From NCBI RefSeq assembly GCF_002858745.1, contig NZ_PJRO01000007.1:303505-367504 (forward strand): DNA of 64,000 nucleotides, read 5' to 3'. This stretch comes from Mesorhizobium loti. Lineage in GTDB: Bacteria > Pseudomonadota > Alphaproteobacteria > Rhizobiales > Rhizobiaceae. Shown here one piece after another: positions 52,762 to 61,857 of the stretch (its first letter is position 1; each line of letters opens with the position of its first letter). The notes under the pieces are model-generated. The model ran no database searches. It saw only the letters and a list, made by a program, of their open reading frames with translations, and was not told where the DNA came from. Position numbers and translations under genes: made by a program.

Positions 52762-55700
52762 CTAGCGCGTCGCCAGAACCTCGCCGAACGTGTCGTCCAA
52801 TGCGCTGACCAGATGGTCGGCATTGGCGCGGCTGAAGATCATCGGCGGACGCATCTTCAGCACGTTGTCATGCGGCCCTTCGGTGCCGATCAGCACGCCG
52901 CGCGCACGGACGCCGTCATTGATGCGACGCGCCAGCGCCGTCGCCGGCTCCTTGGTCTTGCGGTCCTCGACCAGTTCGATGCCGAGGAAGAGCCCCATGC
53001 CGCGCACGTCGCCGATGACGTCATAGCGCGTCTGCAATTCACGGAAGCGCTCAACCAGATAGGCGCCGATGCCGGCTGCATTCTCGCGCAGGCGGTCGCG
53101 CTCGATGACATCGAGCACGGCAAGGCCGGCAGCGCAGGACACCGGGTTGCCGCCGAAGGTGTTGAAATACTCCATGCCATTGTTGAAGGTGGCGGCGATC
53201 TCCTTCGTGGTCACCAGTGCCGCCATCGGATGGCCGTTGCCGATCGGCTTGCCCATGGTGACGATGTCCGGCACCACGCCTTGCGTCTCGAACGCCCACC
53301 AATGACTGCCGACCCGGCCAAAGCCGACCTGTACCTCGTCGGCGACGCAGACGCCGCCGGCAGCGCGCACCAGCGCGTAGACTTCCTTCAGATAGCCTTC
53401 CGGCAGGAACACCTGGCCGGCGACGCTCGGAATGGATTCGGCCATGAACAGCGCCGGCGCGCGGCCCTGTGCCCTGATCGCCGCGATCTGCTCGGCGATG
53501 CTTTCGGCAAAGCGGCTGGCATGTTCGGCGAGCGGCCAGTCTGCCGGAGCGCGATAGCTGTCGGGGATCGTCGCTTCGAACACATGCGCCGGCCGGCCCT
53601 TGCCGCCCTTGCGCTTGTATTTGTAGGGGCTGAGGTCGATCAGCTCCTGTGTCGTGCCGTGATAGGCCCAGTCGAGCACGATGGCGTCGCTGCGCCCGGT
53701 ATGGGTGCGTGCCATGCGCAACATCAGGCTGTTGGCCTCGCTGCCCGAGCAGGCGAAGGACGCCACCGCAAGCTCATCCGGCAGCGTTGCCGTCAGCCGC
53801 TCGGCATAGGTGACGATGGCGTCGTGCAGATAACGCGTGTTGGTGTTGAGTCTGGCCGCCTGCCGGGCAATCGCCGCGACCACGTCGGGATGGGCATGGC
53901 CGAGATGGCAGACATTGTTGAAACAGTCGAGATAGGCGCGGCCACGGTCGTCGATCAGCCAGGCGCCTTCGCCGCGCACGAACTTGATCGGCTCCGAATA
54001 GGAGATCGACAGGTTGGGCAGCAGCGAGGTCTTGCGCGCCGCCACGATCTCCGGGCGGCTGCGGCCGGTCTGGACGAAAGTCTCCGGCGGAATGCCGGCG
54101 AGGTCGGCGGCATCGGGGAAGAGCTCGCGCCACACGTCGAGATAGAGTGCTTCGCCGACGCCCAGGATCTCGCGCGCCGACAGGCTGGTGTCGGTGGAGA
54201 TCTGGAAATGCAGGTGCGGCGCCCAGCCGCCGTTCTGCGCGGCCACGCCCATCTCGCCGACGACATCGCCCGCTTCCAGGCGCTGGCCCGGCTTCAAGCG
54301 CGACGCAGCCTCATGGGCCAGATGCCCCCACAGCGTGACGAAGGTGGGGCAACCTTCCGGCGCATGTTCCAGGGCGACGAGGCCGCCATAACCCAGCGGA
54401 TCCTGTTCGATCTCGACGCTTTTCACGATCGCGGCGAGCGGCGTGCGCACCTTGGTGCCGGCCGGCATGAACAGATCGAGGCCGAGATGATGGATGCGGC
54501 GCTCCTGTTCGATAAAGCGCGACTGGAACATGTCGCTGGCATAGACGGTGCGCACCTCGCCCCATGGGCCGATGCCGAGTTCGATGCCGTGTTCGGCGCA
54601 ATGCGTGTCCCACCAGGCGCTGGCCTTGCCCGGCTCCTGTGCCGCCGATGCGACGGTCATCGGGTGCTGCGGATCACCGTAAGGCACCAGTTCCTTGACC
54701 AGCGTCGCCGGATGGCGGTCGAGGATCGGCGCAAGCGTCTTGGCGTTGGCGGTGATCCAGGTTGTGACGGCGCGGGCACCCGGCACAGCATTGAAGCCGC
54801 AGACATGGCGCAGGATCGCGGTGGCGAAGCTGCGGTTCATGGTATCGAGCCGGCGCAGCATACGCCAGGCCGGCGCTTCGCTGATGGCCAGGTAAGGATT
54901 GTCGCCCGCCTCCTGCCGGCGCAGCGCCGACAAGGTCACGCTGGTGACGAGGCGCATGGCGATGAGATCGAACAGAAGATCGATTTCCTCCTCGCGCAAC
55001 GGATATTCGGCGTGGAAACCGGCGGTGAGCTTCGCCGCCGCGCCGATCGGATCCTCGGTATCAAGAATGGAGTAGGCACAGGCCACGGCCACTTCAGCGA
55101 TCAAGGGCGCATAGAGCGCGTCGCCGAAGTCGATCAGGCCGACTACGTGGCTCGGATTTTTGGCGTCGACCAGGACGTTCCAGTCATTGGCATCGTTGTG
55201 GATGACCTGAGCGCGCAGTGCCTGCAGGCGCGGCATCACTTGCGTTTCGAAGCGGTCGAGGAAGCGCTCCAGCAGCGCCTTGTCGTTGGCGTCGCTCACA
55301 TGCGTCAAGCGACGGCGCGAAGCGCCGGCGCGGCGGATATCCCAGTCGAAGCTGCGCAGCGCCCCAGGGTGGATGAAACCCTGCAGCGCACGATCGAGCT
55401 TGCCAAGCGCGCGGCCGAGGCTGTCGAGGGCTTCCGGTGAACGCTCGGCTTCCGCCAGCGGCTGACCCGGCAGCCAGGAGACCAGTCGCACGGCGTGCCG
55501 CGTGCCATCATTGGCCGCCGCGAAGGCGAGCGAGGTGTTGTCCAGCGTCTTCTTCAACGAAGGCACTGAAAGGTCGATCCCACTGCCGGCGAGATGATCG
55601 AGCAGCGCGGTCTGGAACTCGCTCTCGCCACGCGGTTCGCTGGCATTGACCACCTTCAGGATCCAGTCGCCGTCTTCGGAAGTCAGTCTGAAATTCTGGT

Positions 55701-55812
55701 CACGCTCGCTGTCGAGCGACCCAACCGAGCCGGCCACCCCGAAATGGCTGACGGCAAGCGCTCTCGCCTCAATCAAGGAGAAATTTGGGGCCGGGTGGGT
55801 AATATTGGTCAT
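52762..55812 (-). CDS. Triple fusion: APH-type kinase, M23 peptidase-like domain, class III aminotransferase-fold lyase
   Basis: A 1016-residue protein. Residues about 15-350 are an APH/choline-kinase fold with [13 protein letters not shown] (catalytic H205-N-D) and [13 protein letters not shown]. About 400-560 is an M23-like LytM domain with HLGLD (H442, D446), LWGHLAHEA and HLHF (H533, H535), so the zinc ligands seem intact. About 590-1016 is a class-III PLP domain with [32 protein letters not shown] and the PLP lysine near K855 in [11 protein letters not shown]. Related kinase plus phospho-lyase pairs act on hydroxylysine or ethanolamine: phosphorylation, then elimination of phosphate. The divergent Lrp gene at 55939 probably controls it. 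The ATG at 55812 is taken as start; a GTG at 55848 is possible. Confidence 0.88.
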   Translation of the reverse strand: MTNITHPAPNFSLIEARALAVSHFGVAGSVGSLDSERDQNFRLTSEDGDWILKVVNASEPRGESEFQTALLDHLAGSGIDLSVPSLKKTLDNTSLAFAAANDGTRHAVRLVSWLPGQPLAEAERSPEALDSLGRALGKLDRALQGFIHPGALRSFDWDIRRAGASRRRLTHVSDANDKALLERFLDRFETQVMPRLQALRAQVIHNDANDWNVLVDAKNPSHVVGLIDFGDALYAPLIAEVAVACAYSILDTEDPIGAAAKLTAGFHAEYPLREEEIDLLFDLIAMRLVTSVTLSALRRQEAGDNPYLAISEAPAWRMLRRLDTMNRSFATAILRHVCGFNAVPGARAVTTWITANAKTLAPILDRHPATLVKELVPYGDPQHPMTVASAAQEPGKASAWWDTHCAEHGIELGIGPWGEVRTVYASDMFQSRFIEQERRIHHLGLDLFMPAGTKVRTPLAAIVKSVEIEQDPLGYGGLVALEHAPEGCPTFVTLWGHLAHEAASRLKPGQRLEAGDVVGEMGVAAQNGGWAPHLHFQISTDTSLSAREILGVGEALYLDVWRELFPDAADLAGIPPETFVQTGRSRPEIVAARKTSLLPNLSISYSEPIKFVRGEGAWLIDDRGRAYLDCFNNVCHLGHAHPDVVAAIARQAARLNTNTRYLHDAIVTYAERLTATLPDELAVASFACSGSEANSLMLRMARTHTGRSDAIVLDWAYHGTTQELIDLSPYKYKRKGGKGRPAHVFEATIPDSYRAPADWPLAEHASRFAESIAEQIAAIRAQGRAPALFMAESIPSVAGQVFLPEGYLKEVYALVRAAGGVCVADEVQVGFGRVGSHWWAFETQGVVPDIVTMGKPIGNGHPMAALVTTKEIAATFNNGMEYFNTFGGNPVSCAAGLAVLDVIERDRLRENAAGIGAYLVERFRELQTRYDVIGDVRGMGLFLGIELVEDRKTKEPATALARRINDGVRARGVLIGTEGPHDNVLKMRPPMIFSRANADHLVSALDDTFGEVLATR

Positions 55813-55938
55813 TGCAGGTCCGGATTTGATCTTCATGGAGCTTGGCACGGGCTGAAAAATCGGGCATCCGGCAAAGCGTCGGTCGGACCGGCACTATGCC
55901 TGCTTCGACCGGCATATTAACGGTGAGCGGAAATCGCC

Positions 55939-56373
55939 ATGAAGGAACTCGACGCGAAGGATCGAGATATCCTTGCCATCCTGTCCAAGGAGGCACGGAT
56001 TCCCTTGAAGACATTGGCCGCCCGGATCGGGTTGTCGCGCAGCGCCACCAGCGAACGCGTGGCGCTGCTGGAAAAAAGCGGCGTCATCCGCGGCTACCGC
56101 GCCGACATCGGCCAATTGGAGCAGAACCAGCTTTCCGCCTTCTTGATGGTGACGCTGGTGCGCACGCCTTCCATCGGCATGCTCGACCAGCTCGCGCGCC
56201 ATCCGGAGGTGCGGCGGGTGTCCTCCATCTCCGGACAGGTCGATCTCATGGTCGAGGTAGAGGTGCCGTCGATCGACCGGCTGAACACGCTGCGCGACCA
56301 GATCGCCTCACATGCGGGCGTCGAGGACCTGACCTCGCTGATCGTGCTCAGGCGCGATATCGATCGGCAATAG
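55939..56373 (+). CDS. Lrp/AsnC-family transcriptional regulator
   Basis: A 144-residue regulator: winged helix at about residues 5-60 (LDAKDRDILAILSKEARIPL, AARIGLSRSATSERVALLEK) and an AsnC ligand domain (about 65-140, FLMVTLVRTPSIGMLDQLAR). Lrp-type proteins sense amino acids or amines. It is divergent from the fusion gene with 126 bp between starts, which points to control of that gene by its own substrate. Confidence 0.93.
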   Translation: MKELDAKDRDILAILSKEARIPLKTLAARIGLSRSATSERVALLEKSGVIRGYRADIGQLEQNQLSAFLMVTLVRTPSIGMLDQLARHPEVRRVSSISGQVDLMVEVEVPSIDRLNTLRDQIASHAGVEDLTSLIVLRRDIDRQ

Positions 56374-56400
56374 ACGTAAGGCAATTCCGAGGACTCACTG

Positions 56401-56754
56401 ATGAAAAATCCAGCGATCGCCCTTCTTTTCCTCACCGTTGCAGTCACGCCAGCCACGGCTCAGGAATTCAAGGTTCCGAAAAAATACGAAAGCCAGTTCA
56501 TGGGCCAGGTGATGTCGCTGTCGCTCGCCCAGCAGTGTGCCGCCTATATCAAGACGCCCGGCATACTGGACGAGATGCGAACATCGCTGCTGAAATTCGC
56601 GCGCAAGGTGAAATGGCCGGATCCGCAGGCCAAGGTGAACAAGCTGATGGCCGATTCCAAGGCCAAGGTGAATGGCCCGATCGGCCTTGAGACGCCGGCA
56701 AGCTGTTCCGACCTCCTGCGCGATCTCAGGAAGAGCAACGGCAGTAAGAGCTGA
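56401..56754 (+). CDS. Small exported protein of unknown function
   Basis: A 117-residue protein with a signal peptide (MKNPAIALLFLTVAVTPATA, cleavage before QEFK). The mature part has two cysteines (QQCAAY and PASCSDLL) and is lysine-rich in the centre. It starts 27 bp after the Lrp gene in the same direction and is probably co-transcribed. No family recognised. Confidence 0.7.
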   Translation: MKNPAIALLFLTVAVTPATAQEFKVPKKYESQFMGQVMSLSLAQQCAAYIKTPGILDEMRTSLLKFARKVKWPDPQAKVNKLMADSKAKVNGPIGLETPASCSDLLRDLRKSNGSKS

Positions 56755-56757
56755 CCT

Positions 56758-58416
56758 TCAGCGCACACCCTTGGCAGCCGCGCGACCTGCGCTGCGGCCC
56801 GAGAAGATGCAGCCACCCAGGAAAGTGCCCTCCAGGGCTGCATAGCCATGCACGCCGCCGCCGCCGAAGCCGGCCACTTCGCCAACGGCATAGAGACCCT
56901 CTACCGGCTGGCCGTCGGCGCCCAGCACCCGGCTGTCTAGATCGGTATGCAGGCCGCCCAGCGTCTTGCGGGTGAGGATGTTGAGGCGCACGGCAATCAA
57001 CGGTCCGTTGGCGGGATCGAGCAGCTTGTGCGGTTTGGCCGTGCGGATCAGCTTGTCGCCGAGATAGCTGCGGGCGCCGCGCAGCGCGATCACCTGCATG
57101 TCCTTGGAGAAAGGATTGTCGAGCTGCATGTCGCGGGCACGGATTTCTCGCTCAACCACAGCGACATCGAGCAACGGCTCGCCGCCGGCCAGCGTGTTCA
57201 TGCGTGCGACCAGCGCCGGCAGTTCACGCTCGACGATGAAGTCCTCACCCTTGTCGAGGAAGGCTTTGACCGGACCAGGAATGCCCGATGTAGCGCGCTG
57301 CAGCACCTGGCGCCAGCTCTTGTTGGTCAGATCCGGGTTCTGCTCCGATCCCGACAAAGCGAATTCCTTGCGGATGATCTTCTCGGTCAGGATGAACCAG
57401 GAATAGTCGAAACCGGTCTTCATGATGTGGGCGAGCGTGCCCAGCGTATCGAAACCGGGATAGAGCGGCACCGGCAAGCGCTTGCCGCGCGCATCCAGCC
57501 ACAGTGACGACGGACCGGGCAGGATGCGGATGGCATGATCGGTCCAGATCGGCGCCCAGTTCTTGATGCCCTCGACATAGTGCCACATGCGGTCGCGGTT
57601 GATGATCGAACCGCCGGCATTCTCGGTGATCGCCAGCATACGGCCGTCGACATGGTCCGGCACGCCGGTGATCATGCGCTTCGGGGCCGTGCCGAGGCGA
57701 ACCGGCCAGTTCTCACGCACCAGCTCATGATTGGCGCCGATGCCGCCGGAAGCGACGATGACCGCCTGCGCCTTGAAAGCGAAATCGCCTGTTACCGTGC
57801 GCGAACTCTTGCGGCCGCGCTCAACGCTGCTTTGCTCCAGCACCTCGCCGCGCACACCGTCGACCGCCGCGCCGCTTCTGGTCAGCTCACTGACACGGTG
57901 CCGGAACTTGAAGGTGACCAGCCCGCGCTTCGCCGCTTCAAGCACCCGCAGCACAAAAGGCTCGATCACGCCCGGGCCGGTGCCCCAGGTGACGTGGAAG
58001 CGCGGCACCGAATTGCCATGACCGACGGCATTGCCGCCGCCGCGTTCGGCCCAGCCGACGACGGGAAAGAACTTGATGCCGCGCTCGGAAAGCCAAGCGC
58101 GTTTTTCGCCGGCTGCGAAACCAACATAAGCCTTTGCCCATTCACGCGGCCAGTGGTCCTCCAGACGGTCGAAAGCGGCCGTGCCCAGCCAGTCCTCCAG
58201 GGCAAGGTCATGGGAATCGCGGATGCGCATGCGCCGCTGCTCAGGCGAGTCGACCAGGAATAGCCCGCCGAACGACCAGAAGGCCTGTCCGCCGAGCGAT
58301 TGTTCCGGTTCCTGATCGAGGATGAGAATTTTCCTGCCCGCCTCGGCGAGCTCGGCCGCAGCCACCAGCCCCGCAAGACCAGCGCCGACGATGATGACAT
58401 CCGCGTCGTAAGCCAT
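56758..58416 (-). CDS. FAD-binding dehydrogenase (fumarate reductase / 3-ketosteroid dehydrogenase-like flavoprotein)
   Basis: A 552-residue flavoprotein with the N-terminal FAD motif ADVIIVGAGLAGLVAAAELA, then GGQAFWSFGGLFLVDSPEQR and a C-terminal FAD motif GLYAVGEVAGFGGGGVHGYA. This is the FAD_binding_2 group, which includes fumarate reductase and 3-ketosteroid-1-dehydrogenase; bacterial members annotated as FAD-binding dehydrogenase have no known substrate. The start MAYDADVI is fixed by GGAGGGG upstream. It converges on the small exported gene with three bases between, and lies 62 bp downstream of the Gfo/Idh gene. Confidence 0.88.
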   Translation of the reverse strand: MAYDADVIIVGAGLAGLVAAAELAEAGRKILILDQEPEQSLGGQAFWSFGGLFLVDSPEQRRMRIRDSHDLALEDWLGTAAFDRLEDHWPREWAKAYVGFAAGEKRAWLSERGIKFFPVVGWAERGGGNAVGHGNSVPRFHVTWGTGPGVIEPFVLRVLEAAKRGLVTFKFRHRVSELTRSGAAVDGVRGEVLEQSSVERGRKSSRTVTGDFAFKAQAVIVASGGIGANHELVRENWPVRLGTAPKRMITGVPDHVDGRMLAITENAGGSIINRDRMWHYVEGIKNWAPIWTDHAIRILPGPSSLWLDARGKRLPVPLYPGFDTLGTLAHIMKTGFDYSWFILTEKIIRKEFALSGSEQNPDLTNKSWRQVLQRATSGIPGPVKAFLDKGEDFIVERELPALVARMNTLAGGEPLLDVAVVEREIRARDMQLDNPFSKDMQVIALRGARSYLGDKLIRTAKPHKLLDPANGPLIAVRLNILTRKTLGGLHTDLDSRVLGADGQPVEGLYAVGEVAGFGGGGVHGYAALEGTFLGGCIFSGRSAGRAAAKGVR

Positions 58417-58478
58417 CGTTCCCCTCCCTTTTGCGTCGTCGATCCCGGCTTGTTCCTCCCGCCGGGGCAACGCAGCTA

Positions 58479-59465
58479 TCAGACCGTCTCCCAGCCGTCC
58501 TTGTCGCCGGCGCAGAAGATCGCGTCGATGACCTTCTGGTTCAGCACCGATTCCTCCAGTGTGAAGACGCGATCGTCGCCGCCTTGCGCCGCACGCACGA
58601 AGGCTTCCGCTTCGAGTTTGTACTGCTGCACGCCCGGGAAGCGGAAGATCTGCGCCTCGGCATGGTTCTGGTTGTGCAGCTCGACACGGTGGTGATCGTA
58701 GACGCCGGCATTGAAGGGCGAGGCCACTTCGATGAAACCCTTGTCGCCGTGGAACACCATCGACTGGCGCCCGGCCATCTGCGTCGAGACATAGAAGGAC
58801 AATTCGAAATCGCCGAAATCGGCGCGCACCGATGAGTAGACATCGGTGCCGAAATTCTTGTCGCGCTCGATCGTCGCCTGCACCCGCGCCGGTTCCCTGT
58901 CAGCCACAAAGCGCGTGGAAACGATCGGATAGACGCCGATGTCCAGCAGTCCGCCGCCGCCGAGATCGAGCTGATTACGCATGTTGCCGGGATCGATATT
59001 GTAATAGGTGAAGCAACCCTGCACCTGCCGCAATCGGCCGATGGCGCCATCAGCAATCAGCTGGCGCACCTTGTTCCACTGTGGGTGGTAGATGACCATG
59101 AAGGCTTCGCAGACCAGCACCTTGTGCCGGTCACGCAGCGCAATCAGCGGCGCGATATCCTTGGCGTCGAGCGCCAGCGGCTTCTCGACCAGGACGTGTT
59201 TCTTCGCCTCGATCGCCTTGGCCGCCCACTCGACGTGCTGCGAGGTCGGCACGGGAATGTAGACGCCATCGACATGCGGTGAGGCGAGCAACTCCTCATA
59301 GGAGCCGAACGCATGCGGCGCGCCGAAACGGTCGGCCAATGCCCGGGCTTTGCCGACATCGCGGCTGGCCACGGCCGTCAGCACGCCATTGCCGGAATCG
59401 GCGATGGCCGGCAGCACCTGCTCGCGCCCGATCTTGGCCGTCGACAACACACCCCAACGAAACAT
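58479..59465 (-). CDS. Gfo/Idh/MocA-family NAD(P)-dependent oxidoreductase
   Basis: A 328-residue dehydrogenase: Rossmann motif [20 protein letters not shown], then [17 protein letters not shown] and the family signature [11 protein letters not shown] with lysine, followed by [18 protein letters not shown] and [13 protein letters not shown]. Typical substrates are sugars, inositols or trans-dihydrodiols. It is on the same strand as the FAD dehydrogenase with a 62-bp gap, so the two may form an operon. MFRWGVLS at 59465 is the chosen start. Confidence 0.9.
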   Translation of the reverse strand: MFRWGVLSTAKIGREQVLPAIADSGNGVLTAVASRDVGKARALADRFGAPHAFGSYEELLASPHVDGVYIPVPTSQHVEWAAKAIEAKKHVLVEKPLALDAKDIAPLIALRDRHKVLVCEAFMVIYHPQWNKVRQLIADGAIGRLRQVQGCFTYYNIDPGNMRNQLDLGGGGLLDIGVYPIVSTRFVADREPARVQATIERDKNFGTDVYSSVRADFGDFELSFYVSTQMAGRQSMVFHGDKGFIEVASPFNAGVYDHHRVELHNQNHAEAQIFRFPGVQQYKLEAEAFVRAAQGGDDRVFTLEESVLNQKVIDAIFCAGDKDGWETV

Positions 59466-59561
59466 CCGGCATTTCCTCGCAAGATTCAGTGCTGGCGAGA
59501 CTTGCGCGAAACGCGCCGAAAAACCAGTGCCGTTAGGGCAGCTTTCGGTTCGATCTGCCTG

Positions 59562-59589
59562 ACGCAATTCCGGACGGAAGGCGCTCTAG
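59562..59589 (-). repeat. Interspersed intergenic repeat, fragment 5
   Basis: A short reverse-orientation fragment of the repeat family: ACGCAATTCCGGACGGAA is an exact match to the core, followed by GCGCTCTA. It overlaps the stop codon of the YceI gene (59586-59588), so the repeat end supplies that TAG. It is only a remnant. Confidence 0.6.
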
Positions 59590-60167
59590 CCGCGCCGGCC
59601 CGAAAGCGTCATGTCGAACTCGACGACGTTCGAGTAGATCGGCGTGCCGACATCCATGCCGTAGCGCGAGCGCAGCACCTTGCCGGTGACCCGGAAAGTG
59701 ATGGTGCCGCCGGCAAAGGATTTGAGTTCGGCCTGGAACTTCTCCGGCGAGGTCTTGCCACGGGCGGTGAGATTGCCGGTGATGGTTGCCGTGGTCTCGC
59801 CGGTTCGCCGCACGTTGGTCGAGCGGAAGCGGATCTCCGGATCGTTGGCGGCATCGAAGACCGCATCCGAGCGCAGGAAAGCATCGATGCGGCCCTGACC
59901 GGTACCGACACTGGCCGGCATGATGGTGATGTTGACCTCGGAGCGATCGGCATTGGCGTTGTCGACGCGGATGTTGCCGGTGAACCGCGCGAAGGCCCCG
60001 TCGAGGCTGCCGCCACCGGCCTTGCCGATGGAAAAGCGGATGCTGGACCCGGCCTGGCTGATCGTATAGCGGCCACCTGCCGCCGAGAGCGAGGCGGCGG
60101 CCAGGGCGGAGGGACCGGCGACAACTGCCGCGGCGAGCGTGGCAATGACGAGACTGCGAGATAACAT
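59586..60167 (-). CDS. YceI-family periplasmic protein
   Basis: A 193-residue protein with a signal peptide (MLSRSLVIATLAAAVVAGPS ... ALAA) and the YceI lipocalin-like barrel: GGRYTISQAGSSIRFSIGKA, VDNANADRSEVNITIMPAS, DPEIRFRSTNVRRTGE. YceI proteins bind isoprenoid quinones and often go with cytochrome b561. Here the cytochrome b561 gene lies just upstream on the same strand (57 bp). GGAGAG before the ATG at 60167 favours that start over an in-frame ATG at 60206. Confidence 0.9.
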   Translation of the reverse strand: MLSRSLVIATLAAAVVAGPSALAAASLSAAGGRYTISQAGSSIRFSIGKAGGGSLDGAFARFTGNIRVDNANADRSEVNITIMPASVGTGQGRIDAFLRSDAVFDAANDPEIRFRSTNVRRTGETTATITGNLTARGKTSPEKFQAELKSFAGGTITFRVTGKVLRSRYGMDVGTPIYSNVVEFDMTLSGRRG

Positions 60168-60223
60168 CGGAGCTCTCCGGCTGAATGGCGGCACTCGCAA
60201 CATCAACGCATGGCGGAAGGCGC

Positions 60224-60811
60224 CTATTCCGGCCCGTCGTCATCACACCGGCGTGAGGGCGAGATCATGCGCACCAGAATGATGTCTCTCAACCAGAAGT
60301 GATGCCGCAGGGCCGCCAGCACATGCACCGCCACCAGTACGATCGCCGCATAGGCCAGATAGACATGCACGACCCTCCACCAGCCCTCCGCTGCATCCGA
60401 GATGGGAACAGGCAGGTTGGGCATCACGAAGAGATCGAACGGCATTGTCGGGATTTCCAGAACGGAAGCCGATACCAATGCCCAGCCGGTGAGCGGCAGG
60501 ACGAGTTGCAGCGCATAGAGCGCGAAATGGGCGGCCGGCGCTGCCCGCCTTTCCAGAAGCCCGGTTTCGGCGGGAAGTCGCGGTGTGACATTGGCGAGCC
60601 GCCAACCGAGCCGCAGCAAAATCAGGCCAAACAGCAGGAAGCCGAACGATTTGTGCAGTTGGATCAGTTCGAAGGCACTGCGTTGGCTGGTTGTACGAAC
60701 CATGACGAGGCCAAGCACGATCTGACCGATGAACAGCAGGCCAACGGACCAGTGCAGCAGGATCGCGATCCAGCCGTAACGGCCCCCGGTATTCCTGATG
60801 AGAAGTGCCAT
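60224..60811 (-). CDS. Cytochrome b561-family membrane protein
   Basis: A 195-residue four-helix diheme membrane cytochrome. Histidines of the heme sites are visible in IAILLHWSVGLL, IQLHKSFGFLLFGL, VHVYLAYAAI and VAVHVLAALRHHFW. It likely moves electrons between quinol and a periplasmic partner, and with the YceI gene downstream forms a conserved pair that may act on superoxide or quinone pools. Gene spacing is 57 bp. Confidence 0.92.
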   Translation of the reverse strand: MALLIRNTGGRYGWIAILLHWSVGLLFIGQIVLGLVMVRTTSQRSAFELIQLHKSFGFLLFGLILLRLGWRLANVTPRLPAETGLLERRAAPAAHFALYALQLVLPLTGWALVSASVLEIPTMPFDLFVMPNLPVPISDAAEGWWRVVHVYLAYAAIVLVAVHVLAALRHHFWLRDIILVRMISPSRRCDDDGPE

Positions 60812-60835
60812 GACGGATGAACGACCGCGGTGCGG

Positions 60836-61735
60836 TCAATCATCCCGGTGCCGCCAGCGGAAGAAGTCGACGAAGGCGCGCAATGCCGGCCGCATCTGGC
60901 GCCGGCTCGGATAATAGATGAAGAAGCCATCGAAGGGCGGACACCAGTCTTCCAGCACCCGCACCAGGCTCCCGGCCGCCAGTGCCTGCGCGGCATAGTC
61001 CTCGAAGACGAAGGCCAAACCGGCGCCGTCGATCGCCGCGCGGACGATGGCGCTGTCGACGCCAAGAATGAGCGGCCCCTGCACCGGCAGCTCGATCTCC
61101 TCGCCATCCTTTTCGAATTCCCAGCGGTAAAGCACTCCGCTTGAAAAGCGGAAGCGGATGCAGCGGTGACCGACGAGATCGCGGGGATGTTTCGGCTTCG
61201 GTATCCTGGCGAAGTAGGACGGGGCACCCACGACGGCACTGCGGATCTGTGGGCCGATGCGCACGGCAACCATGTCCTGCTGCAGGCTTTCGCCGAGCCG
61301 CACGCCGGCATCGAAGCCGCCTTCGACCACGTCGGTGAACCGGTCCTCGATGACGATGTCGAGAACGATCTCGGGATAGGCCTTTGCAAACGCCCCGAGC
61401 TTCGGCGCCAGCACCAGGTTCAGGGCTGTGCGCGGCACGGTCAGCCGCAGATTGCCGGCGGGGCGATCCTTGGCCTCGACCGCCGCCTCCAGCGCCAGGT
61501 CGATTTCGGACAGTGCCGGCCGCAACCGCTCGAGCAGCCGGGCACCCTCTTCGGTCGGCGCAACCGAGCGTGTGCTGCGCGCCAGCAGCCGTACCCCGAG
61601 GCGGGCTTCCAGGCTGGAGACTGCATGGCTGACAGCCGAAGGCGCAATCGCCAAGTCGCGCGCCGCACCACGGAAACTGCCCCTGTCCGCCACAGCGGCA
61701 AGCACGGCAAGCTGGGCGAGATGGGAACGTTCCAT
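60836..61735 (-). CDS. LysR-family transcriptional regulator
   Basis: A 299-residue LysR protein: helix-turn-helix with HLAQLAVLAAVADRGSFRGA, LAIAPSAVSHAVSSLEARLG, and an effector domain including DVVEGGFDAGVRLGESLQQD, typical of the group that controls oxidoreductase genes. The start MERSHLAQ at 61735 is chosen. It faces the aldo-keto reductase gene with 122 bp between starts, where two LysR-box repeats lie. It is the probable regulator of that gene. Confidence 0.92.
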   Translation of the reverse strand: MERSHLAQLAVLAAVADRGSFRGAARDLAIAPSAVSHAVSSLEARLGVRLLARSTRSVAPTEEGARLLERLRPALSEIDLALEAAVEAKDRPAGNLRLTVPRTALNLVLAPKLGAFAKAYPEIVLDIVIEDRFTDVVEGGFDAGVRLGESLQQDMVAVRIGPQIRSAVVGAPSYFARIPKPKHPRDLVGHRCIRFRFSSGVLYRWEFEKDGEEIELPVQGPLILGVDSAIVRAAIDGAGLAFVFEDYAAQALAAGSLVRVLEDWCPPFDGFFIYYPSRRQMRPALRAFVDFFRWRHRDD

Positions 61736-61777
61736 TGTTCTGACTTCAAGAATGGCCATTGTTCTAATTTTTAGAAC
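61732..61777. promoter_or_regulatory. Two tandem LysR-type boxes between LysR and aldo-keto reductase genes
   Basis: Two TTCT-N7-AGAA boxes, at 61738-61752 and 61762-61776, follow each other with a 24-bp period inside the direct repeat CCATTGTTCT (from 61732 and 61756). The second is a perfect palindrome, GTTCTAATTTTTAGAAC (61761-61777). The T-N11-A spacing fits LysR binding. They sit at and just upstream of the regulator start, so they may serve autoregulation and activation of the reductase. Confidence 0.65.
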
Positions 61778-61857
61778 AGCTCGTGCAACTATGAAGCAAT
61801 TATCGAACACAAGGCAAGGCGCTATCTCTCTCGCATCGACAACCAAGGAGAACCACG

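Noticed and set aside
52813-55440. An 875-codon plus-strand open frame opposite the triple fusion gene
   Set aside because: The minus strand carries three conserved domains with catalytic motifs over the whole span; the plus frame has the composition of an antisense shadow and no recognisable motif.
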